Part shown: positions 1 through 8,262 of the stretch, piece after piece
Numbering within the stretch: the stretch's first letter is position 1
How the letters are laid out: the number at the start of each line of letters is the position of its first letter
From: Yoonia maritima
GTDB taxonomy: Bacteria > Pseudomonadota > Alphaproteobacteria > Rhodobacterales > Rhodobacteraceae
NCBI RefSeq assembly: GCF_003003285.1
Contig: NZ_PVTP01000007.1
Location: 62,001-126,000, forward strand
DNA: 64,000 nt
Direction of reading: 5' to 3'
Program-made: the position numbers and the translations under genes
Notes under the pieces: model-generated
What the model was told of the DNA's origin: nothing
Databases searched by the model: none
Seen by the model: only the letters and a program-made list of their open reading frames with translations

Positions 1-1082
1 AAATCGCCAAGCAGCGCTTAATCGAAATGGGCCGACTGTACGAATGTTTTGAAACGCCGGTTGAGCTGGACCTAAAGCGCAAGAAGCAGCTGAACATGGG
101 CAAGCCGCCGGTTTATGACCGGGCAGCATTGTCACTGACCGACGCTGAAAAAGACGCGTTGCGTGCTGAACGCGGTTCGCATTGGCGCTTTAAGCTCGAT
201 CTGGAACGGATTGAATGGAACGACGGGATTATCGGTGACATCTCTATTGATGCGTCATCCGTGAGCGATCCTGTTCTGTTCAAGAACGGTGGTCAAATTC
301 TTTATACTTTGGCATCTGTCGTTGATGATATTGAAATGGGCATCACTGATGTTGTCCGCGGTTCTGATCACGTCACCAACACAGCGACGCAAATTCAGAT
401 CATGCAGGCGCTGGGTGGCACGCCGCCGCGCTTTGCGCACCATTCGCTGCTGACTGGCCCACAAGGCGAGGCGCTGTCAAAACGCCTTGGCACGCTGGCA
501 CTGCGCGATTTGCGTAAATCTGGAATTGCACCGGAAGCGATCCTTTCTCTGATGGCACGTCTTGGGTCATCCGACCCGGTTGAACTGCGCGCGAATATCG
601 ACGAAGTGATTGCTGGGTTTGATATTTCCAAGTTTGGTTCGGCACCGACGAAATTCGATGCTGCAGACCTCGGCCCGCTGACCGCGCGCCACCTTGCTAC
701 GCTTTCGCACGAAGATGTCGCAGAAACGATCAATGCCGCTGGTGTCCCTGCCGAATTGGCCGAGCCATTCTGGAAAGTCGTTCGCGACAACATTAACACG
801 CTTGATGATGTTGCTGGCTGGTGGGTTCTGTTCCGCGATGGCGCGACGCCGCTTGTCGACGATGAAGATCGTGAATTTATTTCTCAGGCGTTCTATCTGT
901 TGGATAACCCACCTTACACGAGTGAGACTTGGGGTAACTGGACAAACCTTGTGAAAACCGAAACTGGTCGCAAAGGTCGCGGGCTGTTTATGCCGTTGCG
1001 CAAGGCGGTCACCGGGCTAGAACGCGGACCAGAGATGGCCGACGTTATGCCTCTTTTGCAGGTTAAGCCGACGCTGGATTAA
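1..1082 (+). CDS. gltX: Glutamyl-tRNA synthetase, 5'-truncated by window edge
   Basis: Class I aminoacyl-tRNA synthetase that charges tRNA-Glu with glutamate in the cytoplasm. The frame is open from base 3, so the start lies outside the window. About 359 residues are present and the N-terminal HIGH region is missing. Visible family signatures are RGSDHVTNT and the KMSKS-type loop ALSKRLGT, followed by the C-terminal anticodon-binding helices. The first ATG in the window (27) is internal. The stop TAA overlaps the stop of the converging GGCT gene by four bases (TTAA). Many alphaproteobacteria carry two GltX paralogues; the sequence here does not show which one this is. Confidence 0.93.
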   Translation, partial: IAKQRLIEMGRLYECFETPVELDLKRKKQLNMGKPPVYDRAALSLTDAEKDALRAERGSHWRFKLDLERIEWNDGIIGDISIDASSVSDPVLFKNGGQILYTLASVVDDIEMGITDVVRGSDHVTNTATQIQIMQALGGTPPRFAHHSLLTGPQGEALSKRLGTLALRDLRKSGIAPEAILSLMARLGSSDPVELRANIDEVIAGFDISKFGSAPTKFDAADLGPLTARHLATLSHEDVAETINAAGVPAELAEPFWKVVRDNINTLDDVAGWWVLFRDGATPLVDDEDREFISQAFYLLDNPPYTSETWGNWTNLVKTETGRKGRGLFMPLRKAVTGLERGPEMADVMPLLQVKPTLD

Positions 1083-1627
1083 ATCCGGAGGACGTCTTGT
1101 AGATGACGATCAACAAGGGCGGTTTCGCCCTTGTTTAGTTTTTGGTGACGCGGATAGCGCGGTGCGCTTCGGTCATCCCAAACTGGGCCCCATCCATCAG
1201 TGGTTTCGAAAAATGCGGCAACACCAGCTGTGCCGAACATTTGTAGATATCCCTGCACCACAACATCCAAATAGCTTAGCAAGATCGGATGCGAGACCGT
1301 CGGCCCGGAATGAAGCGTTTGATTAACTTGGTACACTGCGGTCGCAGTTTGCAGGCCGTTGTGTTTGGTCTGGTCCGTTACATCATGTCGCCGGTATGCG
1401 GCTTCGCGTTCATCCAGCGCGGCCCAATCTGCATTTGGTACACGGGCAACAACACCTGCGATTTCACTTTGATCGTCGGGGACGACGGATAGATAGGCCA
1501 CTTCACGTGTCGTGGTGCTTTGCCAGACCCTCCGCCACCCGGATAACACCGCCGGGCGTGGTTCTTGGTAATCATGCGTGGATAGGTTCACGAGGCTACC
1601 GTAACCAAAGAATGCTGGATCGTTCAT
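1079..1627 (-). CDS. Gamma-glutamylcyclotransferase-like (GGCT-fold) protein
   Basis: The N-terminus FFGYGSLVN is the hallmark substrate loop of the GGCT/AIG2/ChaC superfamily, whose members cyclise gamma-glutamyl groups to 5-oxoproline. The substrate of this 182-residue protein cannot be told from sequence. The start chosen is the ATG at 1627, which overlaps the TGA of the upstream permease as ATGA. A longer frame to 1675 would run into that gene. This makes it the last gene of a three-gene minus-strand operon after the ABC ATPase and permease. Its 3' end overlaps the gltX stop and contains the gltX terminator. Confidence 0.75.
   Translation of the reverse strand: MNDPAFFGYGSLVNLSTHDYQEPRPAVLSGWRRVWQSTTTREVAYLSVVPDDQSEIAGVVARVPNADWAALDEREAAYRRHDVTDQTKHNGLQTATAVYQVNQTLHSGPTVSHPILLSYLDVVVQGYLQMFGTAGVAAFFETTDGWGPVWDDRSAPRYPRHQKLNKGETALVDRHLQDVLRI
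1112..1142 (+). terminator. Intrinsic terminator of gltX inside the converging gene
   Basis: A perfect 10-bp stem (AACAAGGGCG / CGCCCTTGTT, 1112-1121 and 1126-1135) with a GTTT loop is followed by TAGTTTTT. It sits 30 bases after the gltX stop, wholly inside the 3' coding part of the minus-strand GGCT gene, where it encodes part of LNKGETAL. Confidence 0.8.
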
Positions 1628-4128
1628 TCGCGTGCTCGTAAGATTTGGGCGGGTTTCGCGGACAATGATCGCCAAGCAAAGCCAAGGCCCGCCAGCGTAG
1701 ACGCAAGAACTCCGCCGATGATAATGAGCAATGCATTTGGCCAGATGACGCTAAAGCTTGTTTCCATGATGTAGGTCATGACGGCCCATCCTCCTAAGAT
1801 GCCAGCGCCCAATGCGACGATCCCTGCGGCAAAACCTAGCAAGGCGGATCGCAGCGCGAAACTGATTAGAATGCGCCGACGCGAAGCGCCAAGTGTCTTT
1901 AGCACGGCGGCTTCAAATGTGCGGGCGCGTTCTCCGGCTGCGGCTGCGCCGATAAGTACCAAGAACCCGGTAACCAGCGTAATTAGCGCGCCATATCGTG
2001 TCGCTGCCGCGATCCCGCCGATCAGTTCTATGACTTGGTCAATCGCGTCACGGATACGGATGGCCGTGATATTGGGGTAGGCTGTCGCGAGGTCGCGCAG
2101 GATGGTGGCCTCGGCCTGTTCTTCGGCATAGACAGTTGCGATCCAGCTATGTGGGGCACCTGCCAGTGCGGCCTGATTGAGTGCAAGGACAAACCCGATG
2201 CCTGCGTCTTCCCATGTGACATTACGAAAGCTAGTGATCGTTCCTGTAATATCGCGGCCCAGCACGTTGACGGTCATCGTGTCGCCCAGTTCTAATCCCA
2301 TCTCAGTCGCTTCCTCTTGGGAAAAGCTGATTTGGGGTGGGCCGTCATAGCCTTCGGGCCACCATTCGCCTGCGGTGATCTCTGTCCCAGTCGGTTGGGC
2401 GTCGGTGTAGGTGATGCCGCGATCACCTTGAACCACCCAATGCCCGCCGGCTGCTCTTTGGGCTGATTGGCCGTTGATCTGCGTGATGACACCGCGCAGC
2501 ATTGGGGCGGTTTCAACTTTGCTGACGGCTGGATCACTATCTAGCCGCGCGTTAAATCCGTCGATTTGATCGGGTTGGATATCAACAAAGAAATAGCTGG
2601 GCGCAACAGCGGGCAATTCATCTGAGAAAGACTGCTGCAAATTCCCGTCGATCTGCCCAACCGAGGCAAGCACAGTTAGCCCAAGACCAAGCGACAGAAC
2701 CACAGAAGTGGCCTCGCCACCTTGTGCGCCAATGGAGCCAAGCGCCAACCGCAGGGCGGGGCGGCCTCTTGCCGTTGTGCGCAGGCGGCGGGCAATCCAG
2801 CGGATTATGATCGCCGCGATTACCAGGATAAACAGCGACCCTGCGATGCCGCCTGCCGTCCACAGTGTAAGGAACGCTGTTCCAGAAAACTTGATCGCGG
2901 CCGCGACGAGTAGGATGACCAATGCAGTTAATGTGCTTAGGTACTTTCGTGGCGGCAATGTTCTGGCACTGCCAAAGGCATCGCGGAACAGGGTCGCTGC
3001 GCGGATGTCCTCGGTCTTTGCAAGTGGCCATAGTGTAAAGATCAGCGCGGCAAGGACGCCGTAAATGGCTGCTTCAATTAGCGGCTGTGAATAGACTTTG
3101 AAAACTGCAGGGATGGGCAGGCGTGCCTCGATCACTGGCGCGAACAATACTGGCAGGCCCGCGCCCAAGACTAAGCCAATACAGATACCAAACAGCGCGA
3201 GCACCCCGATCTGGATAAAGTAAGTCTGAAAGATAGTCGCCCTTGTGGCGCCCAGCGTCTTAAGGGTCGCGATAACGTTTGTCTTGCCTGCGAGGTAAGC
3301 TCGAACTGCGGCGGAAACGCCTACGCCGCCAACAGCCAGCCCGGACAAGCCAACAAGGATCAAAAACGCGCCAATCCTATTCACAAATTGTGCCGTGCCA
3401 CCTGCGCCCCGCCGACTATCGCGCCAGCGTAATCCATCGTCTCGGAATTGGCGCATCGCGTCACGTCGCAATACGGGCAGGTTGGCTCCATCAGGGAGAT
3501 CCAGCCGGTAATTGGTGGAAAACAACGTGCCTTCGTTCAGCAGCCCAGAATTCGCCAAAGCGTCTGTTAGAACGATTGTGCGCGGCCCTAGGCCAAAGCC
3601 TCCAGCAGCATTGTCCGGATAACGGTCGAGGATCGCACGAAGCGTGAAGTCTTGGGTGCCCAACCGAAACCCATCACCGGGTTTCAGGCCAAGACGGTCT
3701 GCAAGGACGCGTTCCATCACGCCGCCATAATCGGCAAGTGCATCTGCCAAGGGCATTGGTGGGTCTAGGATGACCGACCCAATAAGCGGATACAAATCGT
3801 CAACTGCACGTATTTGCGTAAGCCCCCGTTCGTCACCCACTACAGCCATTGACCTAAAATCAACGGTTTCCGAGACGTGATCGGCGATACTATTGAGCCA
3901 CGCTAATTCTGTATCTCGGGCAAAACGATAGGTGAACTCGACCTCGGCATCGCCGCCCAAAAGTGCTGCACCGTCGCGTTTTAGCCCGGCCTCGATCCCG
4001 GCACGCACGGTGCCAACGGCGGCAATTGCGGCCACACCCAGCGCAAGGCAGGCCAGAAAAACACGAAAACCACGCAGGCCACCGCGTAGTTCGCGCATGG
4101 CAAAGCGCGATGCGATCCGGATACTCAT
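1624..4128 (-). CDS. FtsX-family ABC transporter permease (YbbP type)
   Basis: An 834-residue inner-membrane permease with a short cytoplasmic N-terminus (FAMRELRGG), a first transmembrane helix near residues 20-40, a large periplasmic segment, a three-helix FtsX core near 250-370, further helices, a second periplasmic segment and a C-terminal FtsX core (ATRYGALITLVTGF onward). This duplicated layout is typical of E. coli YbbP and related MacB/LolC-type mechanotransmission permeases, which move or extract hydrophobic envelope substrates rather than import solutes. It overlaps the ATPase gene by four bases (ATGA at 4125-4128) and the GGCT gene likewise, so the three are translationally coupled. 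The substrate is unknown. Confidence 0.88.
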   Translation of the reverse strand: MSIRIASRFAMRELRGGLRGFRVFLACLALGVAAIAAVGTVRAGIEAGLKRDGAALLGGDAEVEFTYRFARDTELAWLNSIADHVSETVDFRSMAVVGDERGLTQIRAVDDLYPLIGSVILDPPMPLADALADYGGVMERVLADRLGLKPGDGFRLGTQDFTLRAILDRYPDNAAGGFGLGPRTIVLTDALANSGLLNEGTLFSTNYRLDLPDGANLPVLRRDAMRQFRDDGLRWRDSRRGAGGTAQFVNRIGAFLILVGLSGLAVGGVGVSAAVRAYLAGKTNVIATLKTLGATRATIFQTYFIQIGVLALFGICIGLVLGAGLPVLFAPVIEARLPIPAVFKVYSQPLIEAAIYGVLAALIFTLWPLAKTEDIRAATLFRDAFGSARTLPPRKYLSTLTALVILLVAAAIKFSGTAFLTLWTAGGIAGSLFILVIAAIIIRWIARRLRTTARGRPALRLALGSIGAQGGEATSVVLSLGLGLTVLASVGQIDGNLQQSFSDELPAVAPSYFFVDIQPDQIDGFNARLDSDPAVSKVETAPMLRGVITQINGQSAQRAAGGHWVVQGDRGITYTDAQPTGTEITAGEWWPEGYDGPPQISFSQEEATEMGLELGDTMTVNVLGRDITGTITSFRNVTWEDAGIGFVLALNQAALAGAPHSWIATVYAEEQAEATILRDLATAYPNITAIRIRDAIDQVIELIGGIAAATRYGALITLVTGFLVLIGAAAAGERARTFEAAVLKTLGASRRRILISFALRSALLGFAAGIVALGAGILGGWAVMTYIMETSFSVIWPNALLIIIGGVLASTLAGLGFAWRSLSAKPAQILRARE

Positions 4129-4814
4129 TCTGCGGCCTGTGCTTGGGTTTCGATCCGTCCGTCACGCAACCGCACAACGCGGTCACAACGCGCGGCCAAT
4201 TCTGGTGCATGGGTTACCATGATCAGCGTGGCGCCGTGTTTGTCGCGCAGATCAAACAGCAAATCCATAATCGCCTGACCATTCGTTTCGTCAAGATTGC
4301 CAGTAGGTTCGTCAGCCAGCAAGATCCGAGGGCGCGGTGCTGATGCGCGGGCAAGCGCGACGCGTTGCTGTTCACCTCCCGACATCTGGCTGGGATAGTG
4401 ATTGATCCGGTCACCAAGCCCCACTGCCTGCAATTCCGCCTCTGCCCGTGCAAAGCCATCCGCCACACCAGCCAGTTCGAGTGGGGTCGCGACGTTTTCT
4501 AGCGCGGTCATCGTCGGGATCAGGTGGAAAGATTGGAACACCACCCCCATATTGTCCCTGCGAAAGCGCGCAAGCTGGTCTTCGTTCATCGTCGTTAGCT
4601 CTTGGCCAAGCGCCAGGATGCTGCCAGACGTAGCCTGTTCCAGCCCGCCCATGAGCATAAGGAGTGACGATTTGCCCGACCCACTTGGTCCAACAAGGCC
4701 CAATGTTTCCCCCGCCCCAACATCAAGCGAGATGTCGTGCAGAATATCGACGCGCCCCGCATTCCCATCAAGTGAAAGATTAGTGTCGGAAATGGATAGA
4801 ACAGGATCGGTCAT
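4125..4814 (-). CDS. ABC transporter ATP-binding protein (YbbA/LolD type)
   Basis: A 229-residue nucleotide-binding subunit with Walker [11 protein letters not shown]-loop VFQSFHLIP, signature MSGGEQQR, Walker [13 protein letters not shown] and H-loop VTHAPELAA. This is the MacB/LolD subgroup pattern. It pairs with the FtsX-type permease immediately downstream. The start codon (ATG on the minus strand, 4814-4812) shares the CATG tetranucleotide with the ATG of the divergent esterase gene. Its likely ribosome site (AAAGG, complement of 4823-4827) therefore lies inside the esterase coding sequence. The YbbA-YbbP pair divergent from tesA is also found in E. coli. Confidence 0.9.
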   Translation of the reverse strand: MTDPVLSISDTNLSLDGNAGRVDILHDISLDVGAGETLGLVGPSGSGKSSLLMLMGGLEQATSGSILALGQELTTMNEDQLARFRRDNMGVVFQSFHLIPTMTALENVATPLELAGVADGFARAEAELQAVGLGDRINHYPSQMSGGEQQRVALARASAPRPRILLADEPTGNLDETNGQAIMDLLFDLRDKHGATLIMVTHAPELAARCDRVVRLRDGRIETQAQAAE

Positions 4815-5496
4815 GCAGGCGGCCTTTGGTCAAATCTGGTCCAATGGATATGGTGCGTCACGGTGGCTGCGCAACCTTACTATCGCGGTTTTGCTAACTA
4901 CCGGGTCAGTTCAGGCAGAAACGGTCACGATCGCGGCGCTTGGTGACAGCCTGACGGCTGGCTACGGGTTACAGCAAAGCGATGGGTTTGTGGCGCAGAT
5001 GCAGGCTTGGCTGAATGAACAAGGCTCTGATGTGCGCGTCATCAACGCCGGTGTGTCCGGCGACACAACAGCGGGTGGGCGCAGTAGGGTCGATTGGACA
5101 CTGACCCCGGACGTTGATGCGATGATCATTGCGCTTGGCGGGAATGACTATCTGCGGGGGATCGACCCAAAGGTAAGTCGCGATAATCTAGATGCAATCT
5201 TGGCCGCAGGGCAGGCGGCAGGTGTGCAGATGCTTTTGGTTGGGCTGAATGTTGGGGCCAATTATGGGCCCGACTATGAAACGGCGTTTGAGCAAAACTA
5301 TGTTGATTTGGCCGAGAAATATAATGTTTCTTTATACCCAGACATGCTCACCGCAATGCGCGCACAAGTAAGCGACCCATCGCAGTTAGGGGCATTGCTA
5401 CAGTCTGACGGGTTACACCCAAATCCGCGCGGGGTGGCATTAATCGTCCGAGATTTGGGACCGACCTTGTTAGAGCTTGTCGCCAAGGTTGAGTAG
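4813..5496 (+). CDS. tesA: Periplasmic GDSL/SGNH arylesterase (TesA-like)
   Basis: A secreted serine esterase/lysophospholipase of the SGNH family, 227 residues from the ATG at 4813. A signal peptide (basic SRWLRN, hydrophobic core LTIAVLLTTG, cleavage near SVQA-ET around residue 35) precedes block I LGDSLTAGYG, with nucleophile Ser46. The oxyanion block LGGNDYLRG and the C-terminal DGLHPNPRG carrying the catalytic Asp-His follow. The frame is open further upstream, but that part is antisense to the ABC ATPase and is not coding. AGGA at 4803-4806 is a suitable ribosome site. It is divergent from the ABC pair with no spacer between the starts. Confidence 0.9.
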   Translation: MQAAFGQIWSNGYGASRWLRNLTIAVLLTTGSVQAETVTIAALGDSLTAGYGLQQSDGFVAQMQAWLNEQGSDVRVINAGVSGDTTAGGRSRVDWTLTPDVDAMIIALGGNDYLRGIDPKVSRDNLDAILAAGQAAGVQMLLVGLNVGANYGPDYETAFEQNYVDLAEKYNVSLYPDMLTAMRAQVSDPSQLGALLQSDGLHPNPRGVALIVRDLGPTLLELVAKVE

Positions 5497-5543
5497 TTTA
5501 GGATGATTTCACTCAAGTAACCTAAAATCTAAGGGGTATAGTT

Positions 5544-5747
5544 ATGTCTATTGCTAAGGTCACAGAAGTCATCTCAAGCTCATCAAAGTCGTTTGACGAT
5601 GCAGTCGAAAATGGCATCAAACGTGCGTCAAAAACGCTGAAGGGCATTACTGGTGCATGGGTTGCAGACCAGAAAGTCACAGTGTCAGACGGTGAAATCC
5701 AAGAATACCGCGTCGTCCTAAAGATCACGTTTGTTCTGGACGATTGA
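5544..5747 (+). CDS. Dodecin, flavin-binding storage protein
   Basis: A 67-residue protein that matches the dodecin family over its whole length: VTEVISSSSKSFDDAVENGI, the flavin-stacking Trp (W39 in GAWVADQ), and the C-terminal strand EYRVVLKITFVLDD. Dodecins form hollow 12-subunit shells that bind flavins or related ligands and buffer free flavin. AGGGGT at 5531-5536 provides the ribosome site. The gene is monocistronic, 47 bases after tesA and followed by its own terminator. Confidence 0.9.
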   Translation: MSIAKVTEVISSSSKSFDDAVENGIKRASKTLKGITGAWVADQKVTVSDGEIQEYRVVLKITFVLDD

Positions 5748-5756
5748 TTAATAAAC

Positions 5757-5786
5757 AGGGCGTTCCGCTTGGGGCGCCCTATTTTT
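5757..5786 (+). terminator. Intrinsic terminator after dodecin
   Basis: Stem AGGGCG (5757-5762) pairs with CGCCCT (5775-5780), followed by ATTTTTG. Confidence 0.75.
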
Positions 5787-5792
5787 GCTCAA

Positions 5793-5836
5793 ATCGGCGC
5801 TCCCCTTAGGCGGTAGCTAAGAGGGGGATACCCGAT
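5793..5836. other. Strong imperfect hairpin, possible structured RNA
   Basis: Outer stem ATCGG (5793-5797) / CCGAT (5832-5836). Inner stem TCCCC-TTAG (5801-5809) / CTAA-GGGGA (5817-5828), with a short bulge. The hairpin lies just after the dodecin terminator and before the unknown gene at 5923, so it belongs to neither coding sequence. A weak A/T hairpin (around 5870-5888) follows. No known riboswitch or sRNA family was recognised. Confidence 0.4.
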
Positions 5837-5922
5837 TAGCAAGCGCCCAACCTGTCTGTACACCGTAGGAAAAAACTTGTGTTTTTTTAATGCTAGCGAG
5901 GAGCATTTATCAATGTTGGTAA

Positions 5923-6333
5923 TTGGCGGGACCCTCGGTGAGTAATAATAATTTGAAACACTATCAAGTTTTTGTTCTTCAAATAATGGCTCAGCCAGCT
6001 GACACATTAATTAACGATGGTCGGTGGAATATCGACGACATACCACTTGCGATTATTCAATCGTGGATGACTGCTTTCACAGACATGGAAACAGGTGGAA
6101 GTTACACGTTGCTTCCTGAGTTTCTTGAGGAGGTGATCGAAATTGATAAATTGCTACGATCTAGAATAGATGACGGGACCGCAAAGAACTGGAAGAATTC
6201 TGAGCTTAAAATTGAACCAATGTGGGCAAAGATAAGGAATCTCGCACATCAACTACTTCTCAGTGAAGAAATCCCAGTTGATAATCCGGACCCAAGTGAT
6301 TGGTATGCGATCTTACCGGAAGAATTGCACTAA
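5923..6333 (+). CDS. Hypothetical protein, AT-rich orphan
   Basis: An unrecognised soluble acidic protein of up to 136 residues, with no signal peptide, membrane segment or motif that I know. The C-terminal half is helical and charged (EFLEEVIEIDKLLRSRIDD; KIRNLAHQLLLSEE). The start is uncertain. A TTG at 5923 or a GTG at 5938 opens this frame, but the only good ribosome site (GAGGAG, 5898-5903) is spaced for the ATG at 5913, which is in another frame and encodes only ten residues before TAA. Base composition is visibly more AT-rich than the neighbours, which suggests acquired DNA. It is flanked by hairpins on both sides. It could be a real orphan or a gene with a damaged 5' end. Confidence 0.5.
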   Translation: MAGPSVSNNNLKHYQVFVLQIMAQPADTLINDGRWNIDDIPLAIIQSWMTAFTDMETGGSYTLLPEFLEEVIEIDKLLRSRIDDGTAKNWKNSELKIEPMWAKIRNLAHQLLLSEEIPVDNPDPSDWYAILPEELH

Positions 6334-6342
6334 TTTCTTTTT

Positions 6343-6359
6343 GCTCACATTGTGTGAGC
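6343..6359. repeat. Perfect 7-bp inverted repeat
   Basis: GCTCACA-TTG-TGTGAGC lies in the 139-base gap between the orphan gene and the 3' end of the FG-GAP gene. There is no T-run on either side, so it is not a classical terminator. The rest of the gap shows nothing recognisable. Confidence 0.5.
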
Positions 6360-6472
6360 GTGAAAATTAGAGAAACGACATATGAGGTGGTATCAAAATC
6401 CCTTCCCCATGTTGTGCTTTAGGACTGATAGTCAGATTCGACTAAGCCTACACAGCAACAGTTAAACATTGC

Positions 6473-8074
6473 CTAGCGTCGCACTTTCTGGATTGTCTGA
6501 TCCGCCCTAACCGTTTCCCAACCGCCTACTGCCCCATCTGGCCAGATCACCCGGACCTCTGCAGTTTCATGCGCTCCGATCCCAAAATGCAGCGGGAGGA
6601 GGCTGCCGCTAACGTGCCCGCCTCCGATGGTGCGTTCGATGGTTTGGGTTCCGTCTGGGGTGCGCAGTTCGACGAAGGCTCCGATAGCGAAGGTGTTCGA
6701 ACCAGTTTGACGCGGATCTATGGTGACCCAATGGCCGGTATCAACGCTCGTATTCTGCCAAATTTCTAGCGGTGCGCGGCGGTTGACGACGACGATATCT
6801 AGCAATCCGTCAGCGTTCAGGTCGGCCAGTCCGGCTCCGCGAGAGCGTTCGGTAGTGCCAATCCCGGCAATTCCGGCGGCCTCGGTGAACGTGCCATCAG
6901 AGTTTTGCATCAGCAAGTTGTTGGGGTCTTGCATCGCAAGCCCCGGCATCTGATCGACGTTGCCTTTGGCGATGAATAAATCTGCCAGCCCGTCATTGTC
7001 GATGTCACCGAATTCGGCATGCCAGCCGGTTGAGGGGCGGCCATCATCTCCGGTAAAGGGGCGTTGGGCGTAGGTGCCTGTGGCATAAGGGACGGGCGCG
7101 AATTGTTGACCGTCGTTGAACATAAGCACCTGATCACCCATCGAGGTCAGCATGACATCGGGTTTGCCGTTTCCGGATACGTCACGGCTGGCGATGCCCA
7201 TGCCCCAGATGCGCTGCACAGGCCAGCCGTCATCTTCACCAAGCTCGCGCAGCGGATCCAGCGACCACATCTGTTCGTATCCGTTACGAACATAATACTG
7301 GCGGTCGTTTGATATCCGCAGCATCGGATTGCCAGATCGTTGCCAATCCGAGAACAGCATCGAAAGCGGGCAAAAGCCCGGACTAAGTGCGGTTGTTTCG
7401 CCGTAGAGATTGTACTCTGGGCGCAAGAGCCAATTCGTGTCGCACGTTCCAAACGGCCCGTCGGGGTCTTTTGCATCAACATAGTTGCCAATGGCCAGTG
7501 TCGGTAGCGTCTGATTGTCTTCCCATGTGGCTGAAAACGCTGTGGACCAACGGTCATCTTTGGGGAGGTTGAATGTGTCAGTTGCATCGCTGAATTGACA
7601 GTCACCTTGCCCCCGCAAAAGTACATTGGGTCCATTACGCAGTACCATGAGGTCAACAATACCGTCGCTGTCGATATCGATTGGATATGCACCCGTCACG
7701 GCGAGAATCGGTTCGATATCGCCTAAAGTGAAGGCGATGTCAGTTTTTGAGGTGTTAATAAAAAGTTGCGCGGGGTTTGCGCCACCAGCGGCAAAGACCT
7801 CGGGCAGAGAATCGTTATTGCAGTCAAAAAGGGCAACACCTCCACCTACGAAATGCTCCCAACCACCGGCATAGATATGTTCGGGCTTAAGGCTATAGTC
7901 GCGGTTGACAAAGCGAGGTTGCGCATGTGCTGACTGTACTGCCACCGAAAAGGTTAACGCTATGATCAGCTTGCAAAAATTATAAGGCGCCTGATGTGGG
8001 GTCGCATCTGGTCTCATCATAAGTAGTTGCTTGATGCGGGGGCAAATTGCGCGAAATGTATTATTTTCAGACAT
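6473..8074 (-). CDS. Secreted FG-GAP/VCBS repeat protein with ASPIC/UnbV domain (CRTAC1-like)
   Basis: A 533-residue exported beta-propeller protein. The signal peptide core FCKLIIALTFSVAVQ ends near SAHA-QP. The body carries repeated calcium-binding-like loops typical of FG-GAP/VCBS blades: DCNNDSLPEVF, DIDSDGIVDLMV, DVSGNGKPDVML, DIDNDGLADLFI and DLNADGLLDIVV. The C-terminus (GAFVELRTPDG, GGGHVSGSLLPLHFGIG, VRVIWPDG) is the ASPIC/UnbV domain. The start chosen is the ATG at 8074, which has AGAGGG eight bases upstream; an ATG at 8164 has no such site. It is transcribed divergently from the sugar importer. Function is unknown; the architecture suggests extracellular binding or adhesion. Confidence 0.82.
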   Translation of the reverse strand: MSENNTFRAICPRIKQLLMMRPDATPHQAPYNFCKLIIALTFSVAVQSAHAQPRFVNRDYSLKPEHIYAGGWEHFVGGGVALFDCNNDSLPEVFAAGGANPAQLFINTSKTDIAFTLGDIEPILAVTGAYPIDIDSDGIVDLMVLRNGPNVLLRGQGDCQFSDATDTFNLPKDDRWSTAFSATWEDNQTLPTLAIGNYVDAKDPDGPFGTCDTNWLLRPEYNLYGETTALSPGFCPLSMLFSDWQRSGNPMLRISNDRQYYVRNGYEQMWSLDPLRELGEDDGWPVQRIWGMGIASRDVSGNGKPDVMLTSMGDQVLMFNDGQQFAPVPYATGTYAQRPFTGDDGRPSTGWHAEFGDIDNDGLADLFIAKGNVDQMPGLAMQDPNNLLMQNSDGTFTEAAGIAGIGTTERSRGAGLADLNADGLLDIVVVNRRAPLEIWQNTSVDTGHWVTIDPRQTGSNTFAIGAFVELRTPDGTQTIERTIGGGHVSGSLLPLHFGIGAHETAEVRVIWPDGAVGGWETVRADQTIQKVRR

Positions 8075-8187
8075 TGTTTTTTCCCTCTTGCGGCTACCGT
8101 TTATACGGTGCAGACGAGCCCGGGCGTCGATAGGGCGGCGTAAATCAGTATTAAGATTTTTCAATGATTACAACGCTCTTTATCAGT

Positions 8188-8216
8188 TTGACAAAACTGT
8201 TAGCGCTAGCCATATT
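8188..8216 (+). promoter_or_regulatory. xylF promoter with LacI-family operator in the spacer
   Basis: -35 TTGACA (8188-8193), a 17-base spacer, and -10-like CATATT (8211-8216). The spacer holds the palindrome TAGCGCTA (8201-8208) within TGTTAGCGCTAGCC (8198-8211). This differs at two positions from TGTTAGCGCTAACA, the usual form of LacI-family sugar-regulator operators. The position implies repression by occlusion of RNA polymerase. No LacI-type gene is in the window. Confidence 0.65.
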
Positions 8217-8262
8217 TCCGCATATTACGGCCCTAGAAGGCCGAGTTCTGGGAGGATATCAA

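Noticed and set aside
4402..4812. 137-residue N-terminal extension of the TesA-like protein
   Set aside because: It is antisense to the conserved ABC ATPase, and the signal peptide is at the N-terminus only if translation starts at 4813.
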